From assembly GCA_002451695.1 (NCBI GenBank), contig DKDC01000037.1, positions 1 through 29,095 of the forward strand: a DNA stretch of 29,095 nucleotides, written 5' to 3'. A program made the position numbers and the translations under genes. This DNA comes from Prevotellaceae bacterium UBA6858 (GTDB taxonomy: Bacteria; Bacteroidota; Bacteroidia; Bacteroidales; Bacteroidaceae). Each line of letters begins with the position of its first letter. The first letter of the stretch is position 1. The notes beneath the pieces were generated by a model, which was not told the DNA's origin, did not search any database, and was given only the letters and a program-made list of their open reading frames with translations. Below are positions 17,015-24,571 of this stretch, one piece after another.

Positions 17015-19567
17015 ATGAAACGCTTTTTTTACATCATACTCCTGCTTGCCGCAGTGCAGGCAGCCGGGGCGCAGCGCATATCGCGCAACTATCAGAAGCA
17101 GTCAATGGCCGACGTGCTTATAGACCTCGCAAAAGCCACAAACGCTTACAAGATAAGCTTCATATACAACGAGCTTGAGGACTACACCGTAACAAAGCAG
17201 ATAACCGGCAAAACCATTCCCGAAGCCGTTAGCGAGGTTGTGGGCTTCTACCCCATGACAATCACAACGGGCGACAGCCTCATCACTGTGGAATGCGTGG
17301 ATAAGTCGAACCGCAAACTTTCCGGGCGCATCGTTGACGAAAAGGGCGAGCCTGTATTGTATGCCAACGTGCAGCTTCTCAACCCCGCCGACTCGGCATT
17401 CATCATAGGCGGCGTGAGCAACGAGAACGGCGACTTCGTAATTCCGTGCGCCGCCGATGAGGTGATAGCAAAATTCTCCTGCATAGGCTACAGCGCACTG
17501 TGCGTTGCAACTCCTGTGAAAAAGGTCGGAAACATCACGATGCACCCCAAAAGCTACACCATAAACGGCGTGGTGGTGAAAGGCTCCGCACCCAAATACA
17601 AGATGACGCAGGGCGGAATGAGCGTGAACGTGGAAAACTCGCTGCTTAGTATGGCGGGAACTGCGGGAAACGTGCTTGCCGAACTGCCAAGGGTCAAGGT
17701 TGACGCCAAAGGCGACGTGAGCGTTTTTGCAAAGGGCACGCCCGAAATTTACATCAACAACCGCCTTGTGAGGGACAACAAAGAACTTACGCAGCTCAAG
17801 TCAACCGACATCAGGAGCGTGGACATTATAACCAGCCCGGGGGCGAAATACAACGCGGAAGCCAAGTCGGTGATAAAAATCAACACCAAGCCGATAAAGG
17901 GCGAGGGATTTTCCGCCCGCGCCGAAGCCAACACAAAATTCAACCCCGCATGGAACGGATACGGACAGATTGACACCAGATACAGAAAGAACGGCCTTGA
18001 AATCTTCAACACATTCTATGCCGACAGAAACGTTTCGTACGAGGACAACCGCCTTACCTACGAAATGAACACCGACAGGCGCAAAACGTTCATAGACCAC
18101 AGCCTGAACACAATATTCAAAAGCGCGGCAATAAACGAGAAAGTGGGCTTCAACTACGAGACAAGCCCCGGCAATTCCTTTGGCGCGTACTATTCGCTGC
18201 GAAAATCGCTTCACGGAAAGGGCGTGGGAAAAAACAACCTCATGAAGATTTTCCGCGACGGGCAGCCCGACGGAACCATTAACAACAACGCGCTGATTTG
18301 CACAGGCAACGGGCCCACACACGAGGCAAGCTCGTACTACATGGGCAAAGCCGGGAAACTCGACATCAACGTAAACGCCACCTACATCTGGCGCAAGTCC
18401 GGCAGGAACGATTTGTGGAAAGAGGAGTCCGAGACATACGAAAACCGCGAGGTGCACACCGACAACTCCAACCACAGCAACATGACGGCAGGAAAGGTTG
18501 TGCTGGGCTATCCCGTGGGCAAAGGAACACTGAACGCCGGCACAGAGGCAACGCTTACAAACACCCACAGCGTTTACAACAACCCCGAAAACCTCATACC
18601 CTCAAGCCGCAGCGACATAAAGGAGACCAATGTCGCGCCGTTCGCGGAATACAGCCTTAGCGTGGGAGACTGGAGCTTTGACGCGGGACTGCGCTACGAG
18701 CACGTGAGCACCGACTACCGCAGCAACGGCGTGAAGGAGAATGAGCCGAGCCGAAAATACGACGACCTCTACCCCAACCTTTCGGCGGAATGGAGCAAGG
18801 GCGACTGGAACTTGAGCTTGGGCTACACCAAAAAGACTTCGCGCCCGGGCTACTTCGCCCTGCGCAACAATGTGCAGTATGACGGACGTTTCCTCTACGA
18901 GGCGGGCAACCCATACCTGCGCCCCAACATAACGCACAACATAGAGTTCAACGCCGTTTACAAATGGGCGAGCCTGAACATGGGCTACAATTACGACAAG
19001 AACCAGCTTACGTATTATAACAGCCTGTACAACGGCGAGGAGATAGCAATCAGCAAATGGAGCAACCTGAGAAAATGCCAGAACGTCTATGCTTCCGTGA
19101 GCCTGTCGCCAAAGTTCGGTTTCTGGCAGCCTACACTCGAGGCGGAGTTCGACAAGCCTTTTGTCAGCTACAGGGAATACGGCATCAGCGAGAACCTGCA
19201 GCGTGCGGGCGCATACTTTGAGCTGGACAACAAGTTTGTCATCAGCAAGAAAAACTTCTTCACGCTCGACTACTCCTACGGCATACCCTCCGACGGCACT
19301 TGCTCGCACCTCAAGCAGTATTCCTCCCTGGATTTGGGATACACCTGCGTGCTTTTCCACGATGCGCTTATGCTAAACGTCAAGGCAAACGACATTCTGA
19401 AAGGGACAAAGGAAAGGTGGACGAACTACGGAAACGCTGTCAAGGTTACGAAAGACTGCTACAACCATACGCGCAACTTCAGCCTCACGCTCACCTACAA
19501 CTTCAACACAGCCAAGAGCCACTATAAAGGCACAGGCGCAGGAAACGCCGAAAAGCGCAGGCTCTGA
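17015..19567 (+). CDS. TonB-dependent outer-membrane receptor with STN signalling domain
   Basis: An 850-residue outer-membrane protein. Order: signal peptide (MKRFFYIILLLAAVQAAGAQ); STN domain (about 23-93); carboxypeptidase-regulatory-like beta-sandwich (about 102-180, LSGRIVDEKGEPVLYANVQL); plug (about 185-310, INNRLVRDN, VDIITSPGAKYNAE); and a barrel of the OMP_b-brl_3 type ending LTLTYNFN. No SusD partner is present. The STN domain, with the upstream sigma and anti-sigma genes, indicates a transducer that reports ligand binding. An alternative ATG at 17003 overlaps the anti-sigma stop (ATGA) and adds MTAI; I prefer 17015 because it gives the standard MKR signal-peptide start, but coupling through 17003 is possible. 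Ligand unknown. Confidence 0.88.
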   Translation: MKRFFYIILLLAAVQAAGAQRISRNYQKQSMADVLIDLAKATNAYKISFIYNELEDYTVTKQITGKTIPEAVSEVVGFYPMTITTGDSLITVECVDKSNRKLSGRIVDEKGEPVLYANVQLLNPADSAFIIGGVSNENGDFVIPCAADEVIAKFSCIGYSALCVATPVKKVGNITMHPKSYTINGVVVKGSAPKYKMTQGGMSVNVENSLLSMAGTAGNVLAELPRVKVDAKGDVSVFAKGTPEIYINNRLVRDNKELTQLKSTDIRSVDIITSPGAKYNAEAKSVIKINTKPIKGEGFSARAEANTKFNPAWNGYGQIDTRYRKNGLEIFNTFYADRNVSYEDNRLTYEMNTDRRKTFIDHSLNTIFKSAAINEKVGFNYETSPGNSFGAYYSLRKSLHGKGVGKNNLMKIFRDGQPDGTINNNALICTGNGPTHEASSYYMGKAGKLDINVNATYIWRKSGRNDLWKEESETYENREVHTDNSNHSNMTAGKVVLGYPVGKGTLNAGTEATLTNTHSVYNNPENLIPSSRSDIKETNVAPFAEYSLSVGDWSFDAGLRYEHVSTDYRSNGVKENEPSRKYDDLYPNLSAEWSKGDWNLSLGYTKKTSRPGYFALRNNVQYDGRFLYEAGNPYLRPNITHNIEFNAVYKWASLNMGYNYDKNQLTYYNSLYNGEEIAISKWSNLRKCQNVYASVSLSPKFGFWQPTLEAEFDKPFVSYREYGISENLQRAGAYFELDNKFVISKKNFFTLDYSYGIPSDGTCSHLKQYSSLDLGYTCVLFHDALMLNVKANDILKGTKERWTNYGNAVKVTKDCYNHTRNFSLTLTYNFNTAKSHYKGTGAGNAEKRRL

Positions 19568-19605
19568 ACCGCACACCCCCCGGCCTTTACGGCACAAACA
19601 ATATA

Positions 19606-19645
19606 AAATCCCCTTCCGCGATGACTGTCGCGGGAGGGGATTTTT
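19606..19645 (+). terminator. Strong intrinsic terminator after the TonB receptor gene
   Basis: A 16-bp stem with one G-U pair, arms 19606-19621 and 19628-19643, loop TGACTG, followed by a run of Ts. It lies about 40 bases past the stop and closes the sigma/anti-sigma/receptor operon. Confidence 0.92.
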
Positions 19646-19749
19646 ATGACTTGCCACGTGCAAGCGCGAAACTGCCATAATCGCCATAAAATGCGTAAGA
19701 CCCTGATTTTCAAAAGAAATACTCACAAACAAGCAACCTGTATAACAGC

Positions 19750-19868
19750 TTGTTTTTCTGCATCTTGCAAGAGGCGAAAAAAGGTCTGACGTAGAAAAAA
19801 CTATGTCTGATGTAATTTTTCCTACATCGGACATAGTTTTTCTTGTTTCAGACATAATTTTTCCAGGA
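19750..19868 (+). repeat. Dispersed 21-bp-unit element, copy 5
   Basis: The head starts at 19750 (TTGTTTTTCT, CTTGCAAGAGGCG, AAAAAAGGTCTGA). Units lie at 19785-19805, 19806-19826, 19827-19847 and 19848-19868, each exactly 21 bp. The first unit has an A-tract where the others have a T-tract, making a GACGTAG/CTATGTC dyad; the second forms GATGTA/TACATC. It sits in a convergent gap and lacks the GC-rich tail. Confidence 0.85.
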
Positions 19869-19971
19869 ATGCGCAGACGAATGACCACGTCCTCATCTGC
19901 GACACCTGCAAGCTGCGCAGTTTCTATGGAAACCTTATCCCGAACCCGCGTTTTCCTTGCAGGCAAGCCCC

Positions 19972-22900
19972 TTACTTCACCACGAACTTGCGGTCGCCTA
20001 TGATGTATATGCCGGGGTGCAGCCCCTTCAACGCCTGCGAACATTTCACGCCGCTCCTTACCATTATGCCCTCCACGCTGTAAACGTCAATTATCTCACC
20101 GGACCTGCGGATTGTCTGCGAAATGCCGTTCAGAAGTCCGCCTCCGCTCACATTCACCGTAAGGTCGGCGTTCATGCTTGCGATGTTGGCTATCGAAGTG
20201 GCGTTCACGTATCCGCCCTGTGCCGGCACTGTGCATTTCATCGTCATCGGCACAAGCGTGCGCACGCTGAAATACCCGCAGGTGTCGTTTTGCACCACCA
20301 CAGGCTTCAGCACGCCCACAAGCCCGTTTACGTTCCGCGCCTCCGTAACCACGTCCCCATCTGTCTCGGGGAACGTGTGGAACGGTATGTCAGACGTTAT
20401 CTTGTATTCTTCGCCCGTAAAATAAACCAATGGGAAACCTGCGGGCACTGTGGCTTCATTGTACTCCGACAAGTCTATGGATATTGTCTTTGCCGAAGCG
20501 TCGAGTTTGGAGCCGCTCACAACATACAGCTTCATGTTTTCGCCGTTCACCGTCTGCGGCAGAGCCTTTTGGGCGTATGGCAGGGTAAGCACGCCGAGCG
20601 AACCTTCAACGGCATTGAACGAATCACGCAGGTCGTTTGTACTGATGCGCGACACAAACCACGCTGTCGGCAGGTTTGTCCCCGCAGAATCGTTTCCAAG
20701 GCTCACGTAGCGGCGTCTGGAGGTGGTGGTAATCTTCATGCCGTTTTCGGCGTTCTGCAAAGCCCATTGCCTGTCTCCGACGGACATCAGCCGGTATGCA
20801 ACGGGCGTTTCGCTCATCTTGAGGTTGTCCCCCTCTTTTGCGGCAGCGCCGAGATACCATCCCGAACCCGCATTCTGCACGGCATACGTACCGTTGCCGA
20901 GGCTCACGAACCGCCATGCGCTGCGCACCTTGCGGCTGTTGGCGTCGGGGGTTCCTCCCCAGTAAACCTGTGAAGACGGCGTGCTGTTGTTGGCATAAAG
21001 GCATTCGCCTTGGGAGCTGCTTCCCGAAAGCTTGGTTGTGTCCGTGCTGGTTATGTTGTACCAAATTTCGCCCGCAGGAGGGTTTACGGCAGCATCGGCA
21101 TAGTCTTTCGCCTTTTGCAGCTCCGCCGCCAGCGAGTCAATCTCGCGGCGGGTGAAAGCGTAGAACGGACGTTTTGCGATTGTTGCCGCATATTGCCTTT
21201 CAAGGGCGGAATACGCCTCCTGCGAGGTTTCCCCTATCTCGTCGCCACAGGTGCTGCTCTTGAGGAAATGCTCCGTCCCGATGCATATACGCGACAATTC
21301 CGTGGTGTCGGGCCAGACGGCGAGCAAGGACTCGTAAGCCTTGGCAAGGGTGTCTATGTCGGCTTTTGTTATTGAATGGATGTCGAGCAAGGTGTCCCGC
21401 GCCAAAAGTTGCGAGAGCCTGTCGATTTTTGGCTTAATCCCGGCGTTAAATGCCGGCGAAAGCGGGTCGGGATTTCCGTCCTTCATCACAACGGAAGCGT
21501 CCAGTTTTTCCTTTGCAAGGTTTGCCACCGAGTCAAGAGGGGTTTTGAAGTTTCTTATGAAGTACCCGTCGGCGTTCACAAACCTCCACGCCGCACACGA
21601 TGAGACACCGCCCTCGCCCGGAGTAACATACCCGCTCGACGAACTGCCGCTCTCGCCGCTTTTCTGGTAATACGGCGCATTGTAAACGGTGTTTGAAATC
21701 GTGAACTGCCCTGCGTGGTTGAGCGGCGTTACCACTTGTTTCGCCCCCACGGTGTCGGTGAGGCGTATTGTGGAATTGGAATTGTCCAAGGCACTTTTGT
21801 TTATGTACAGCGAGGAGAAAAGGTTTTGCATTGTCCTGCCGCCCTCGGCGGAAGTTACTTTCCAGACAAAATTCGGCTTGTCCTCGTCAAGTTTCTGCCA
21901 GTGCAGCATTTTCGAGCTTGCGGTTGTCTGGTCAAAAGCCATTGTATTGCCCGAATATGCAGGGTTTGCGCTTGCAATGAAATAGTAACCGTCCGACAGG
22001 GGTACTACCGGGGCGTTTCTGAGTGCTTCCGCCGCGCTGCGCAATTCCTCTGCCGCCGCCTCGTACTTGCTGTCGTCAAGCTCGAGTGAGGCCTGCGAAT
22101 AAGAGTTTCGGAACGCCTCCGCGTAACGTGCCGCAACGGTGGAATCCGCCACCATTCCGGGGTTTTTCCCATAGGCGTGGCTTTCTGTGAGCTTGCTGCG
22201 GTTGCATTCCTCTATCAAGTCGATGAGCTTCTGCCTTGCCGAAACCGTCTCGCTTCCCTCCTTGTGCCACACAAACCTATAGTTGAACCTGCGGTTCGGG
22301 GCTGCGTCGCCGGCAGTCGCAAGCCCGATCGGCGAGTCGAAGTCTCTGGGATTGTCAACCCATTTGAAATCGAACGTAAGGTTATCGCCCGAAAGTTTAA
22401 GGTCGTTCCGCGCCATTGCCACTACGAGCCTGTTGCCGTTTACAAGCAGCCGCGCTTCGGCGGTCTTGTTCCACGATGACACTTCCCCCTCGCAGCTCAT
22501 CACAGACGACACATTGCCCTCTATGCTCTTGTTCACCACAAAATCATAACCGTTCCAGCCTGTGGAGTGGTTGTTGTCGGCATCGATGAAAAGGAGCATC
22601 CAGTTGTCGTTCTCGCAAGCCGTGAGGTCGTCCTGCGTCTCGGCGTAAAAATATATGCTGTCAGCCGTTACGGCAACCTTTGAGCGCACAATGTCGTTGC
22701 GCCCGAGGTTGTCGGTGTACTTCAGCCCGCCGTAGCCGCCGTATGAGCGGTGGGCTATGTCGCCTTTCGTGTCGCGGTATTCGGTCTTTATTCCGTCCCA
22801 CGCCGAAGCGTCAGGCCGTCCAACCCCCTGCGGGGCGATGCCGTAGTTCTGCGGAACGGCACGTGCGCCTTTGTATTTGCGTATGTTCGCCGCCATCTGC

Positions 22901-24258
22901 ATATAATAGTTGTCGGTGTATCTGCCCTTCACAGGACCGATTGTGCGGTTGAACTCGGCGTTGTACTGGTCGATGAACCAGAAGCCGTTGTTGCTGCGGC
23001 GCATGAACGTGAGGTTGTCGCCGCTGTATTTTCCGGCGGTGTACTCGTTCCAGTCGTTGAGGTAGATAAAGTCGGGGCTGACACTCAAAGCCTCGTCCCA
23101 ACGCTCCTGAAAGTAGATGCCGTAGCTTTCGGGATCGTCCACCGTCTTGCCCGCGCTCTTCACATACTGCGGCACTGGCATATCGTATTCGTCGAGTTCA
23201 GGCTCGCCGCCCTTGCGCGTCCAACACTTTCCCACCATCGATGAGGGGTGCTGGGCGGGCGTAACTGCGTATTCCTCATATTTCCCCTTGTGCTTCGACA
23301 CGAGATCCTTGGCGGTGTACGAGCCGAGGGTGTGCATTTCGTAGCCGAACGCCCAGTTGTCCTCCGTCCCCACGTAACTCTTGCCGTTCCATTCCTTGTA
23401 GCCCCACCACATATTGCGCAGCGTGAAAAACTCCTTTATATAGTCGGGATAGTCGGTGAGATACTGCGAGGTGTAGAGCGGGTCGCCGTAGTGGGGATGC
23501 TTTGGGTTGGTTGCGGCGTTGGCATCGTAAAGGTAGTTGCGCAGCTTGTGCCCGCTGCCGTTGGCGTCGTTGGCCGGCGTGGCGTTGTAGAGCAGCAGCG
23601 GCTTGCCGTACCAGTAAAACCACAGGTCCTTGTATTTTCCCTTTGAATAGAAACGGTCGTATATCTCCTGCACAACATATATAGCCTCGCCGTTGAAGCT
23701 CCAGAAACAAATCTGCGGCACTTTGTTGCCGTTGGCCTTCATGTCGGTTAGCACCTTGCAAAGAGCCTCCCACTCGTCCCAGTACCTCACGGCGTTGGTA
23801 ACGTCGAGAATAAGCACGTCAACGCCCGCGTCGGCGAGCATCGACACATCGCGGCGTATCACGAACGGGTCGGCCGAGAGGAAATATCCCATTTCCGGCT
23901 CGCCCCAGTGGTAGGAGTTGTAATATTGCGGCTGCCACGCGGCATTGTCCTTGTCCCTGCGCGCCTCCGGGTCGCTCTCAAGCACCTTCGACACGTCCGC
24001 GCCGTAGGGCGAGTGCATGCCTGCCACATTCGCTGTGTGCCACGTAACATAGAATATGCCCACTGTGTGCTGCTTGCCGAATTTATAGTCGCCCACGTCG
24101 GCGTTTCCGGGCATCACGCGCCCCGCGCCGTCGGTTGCCACCCACGTGTCGGGGTAAACGTCCCAATCGGGGGATTCGGGAATTTCCGTCTGCGCCGAAA
24201 CGCCGAGCGACAAGCCCGCCAAAAGGGCCGCCGAAAGAAGTTTTGCCTTGTTCATCAT
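19972..24258 (-). CDS. Large secreted GH99-like protein with lectin-like modules and sorting-like tail
   Basis: A 1428-residue exported protein. The start at 24258 (MMNKAKLLSAALLAGLSLGVSAQ) is chosen for the signal peptide; 24255 is equally possible. Residues about 30-510 form a TIM-barrel-like domain with YHWGEPEMGYFLSADP, ADAGVDVLILDVTN and YLNDWNEYTAGKY, recalling GH71/GH99-like and WbsX-type proteins (compare NEW-x-EG motifs). Residues about 515-667 look like a CBM9/DOMON-type domain (WMLLFIDADNNHSTGWNGYD). Up to here it parallels the gene at 24572. The remaining 760 residues are unique: helical linkers (about 672-750), then ricin-like beta-trefoil modules (AWRFVNADGYFI; AWRFVSLGNGTYAVQNAG), then a C-terminal tail (VYSVEGIMVRSG...GLHPGIYIIGDRKFVVK) like type A sorting domains. 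Substrate unknown; glycan hydrolysis is inferred. Confidence 0.75.
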   Translation of the reverse strand: MMNKAKLLSAALLAGLSLGVSAQTEIPESPDWDVYPDTWVATDGAGRVMPGNADVGDYKFGKQHTVGIFYVTWHTANVAGMHSPYGADVSKVLESDPEARRDKDNAAWQPQYYNSYHWGEPEMGYFLSADPFVIRRDVSMLADAGVDVLILDVTNAVRYWDEWEALCKVLTDMKANGNKVPQICFWSFNGEAIYVVQEIYDRFYSKGKYKDLWFYWYGKPLLLYNATPANDANGSGHKLRNYLYDANAATNPKHPHYGDPLYTSQYLTDYPDYIKEFFTLRNMWWGYKEWNGKSYVGTEDNWAFGYEMHTLGSYTAKDLVSKHKGKYEEYAVTPAQHPSSMVGKCWTRKGGEPELDEYDMPVPQYVKSAGKTVDDPESYGIYFQERWDEALSVSPDFIYLNDWNEYTAGKYSGDNLTFMRRSNNGFWFIDQYNAEFNRTIGPVKGRYTDNYYMQMAANIRKYKGARAVPQNYGIAPQGVGRPDASAWDGIKTEYRDTKGDIAHRSYGGYGGLKYTDNLGRNDIVRSKVAVTADSIYFYAETQDDLTACENDNWMLLFIDADNNHSTGWNGYDFVVNKSIEGNVSSVMSCEGEVSSWNKTAEARLLVNGNRLVVAMARNDLKLSGDNLTFDFKWVDNPRDFDSPIGLATAGDAAPNRRFNYRFVWHKEGSETVSARQKLIDLIEECNRSKLTESHAYGKNPGMVADSTVAARYAEAFRNSYSQASLELDDSKYEAAAEELRSAAEALRNAPVVPLSDGYYFIASANPAYSGNTMAFDQTTASSKMLHWQKLDEDKPNFVWKVTSAEGGRTMQNLFSSLYINKSALDNSNSTIRLTDTVGAKQVVTPLNHAGQFTISNTVYNAPYYQKSGESGSSSSGYVTPGEGGVSSCAAWRFVNADGYFIRNFKTPLDSVANLAKEKLDASVVMKDGNPDPLSPAFNAGIKPKIDRLSQLLARDTLLDIHSITKADIDTLAKAYESLLAVWPDTTELSRICIGTEHFLKSSTCGDEIGETSQEAYSALERQYAATIAKRPFYAFTRREIDSLAAELQKAKDYADAAVNPPAGEIWYNITSTDTTKLSGSSSQGECLYANNSTPSSQVYWGGTPDANSRKVRSAWRFVSLGNGTYAVQNAGSGWYLGAAAKEGDNLKMSETPVAYRLMSVGDRQWALQNAENGMKITTTSRRRYVSLGNDSAGTNLPTAWFVSRISTNDLRDSFNAVEGSLGVLTLPYAQKALPQTVNGENMKLYVVSGSKLDASAKTISIDLSEYNEATVPAGFPLVYFTGEEYKITSDIPFHTFPETDGDVVTEARNVNGLVGVLKPVVVQNDTCGYFSVRTLVPMTMKCTVPAQGGYVNATSIANIASMNADLTVNVSGGGLLNGISQTIRRSGEIIDVYSVEGIMVRSGVKCSQALKGLHPGIYIIGDRKFVVK

Positions 24259-24281
24259 GTTTGTTTTTAGAGGAATACGTG

Positions 24282-24289
24282 CAAATTTA
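24282..24289 (-). promoter_or_regulatory. Predicted -7 box (TAAATTTG) of the large GH99-like gene
   Basis: Exact TAnnTTTG match on the minus strand, 23 bases before the ATG at 24258. A TTG about 17 bases upstream may serve as a weak -33. It suggests the large paralogue is transcribed separately from the one before it. Confidence 0.55.
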
Positions 24290-24386
24290 GTCATTGTTCG
24301 CATACACAATGCGCTGCAAGCCCCCAAAAATTCACAAACAGGCGGAAAACGGCATTGTTTTCAAGTTTTGAGGCAGTTTTTCCAAG

Positions 24387-24482
24387 CACTCCCAAAACCA
24401 CACTTGATGTAGGAAAAACTATGTCCGATGCAGGAAAAATTATGTCTGACGTAGAAAAAACTACATCAGACATAATTTTCGC
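24387..24482 (-). repeat. Dispersed 21-bp-unit element, copy 6
   Basis: On the minus strand: short head GCGAAAATTATG, then units at 24450-24470, 24429-24449, 24408-24428 and a degenerate fourth at 24387-24407 that leads into GGGAGTGCTTGGAAAAAC, similar to the tail of copy 3. It sits between the two GH99-like paralogues. Confidence 0.82.
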
Positions 24483-24571
24483 TCTTTTAATGTCTTGAAC
24501 TACAACGTCTTACAAATCATTTCCAAGCCAAGACAATTTGTTGTGTTCCAGTAACTTGCAGAATTTGGCGT

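Noticed and set aside
19957..20973. Plus-strand open frame opposite the end of the large GH99-like gene
   Set aside because: The minus-strand frame is continuous over 1428 codons with repeated domain motifs; this frame has His/Arg-rich shadow composition.
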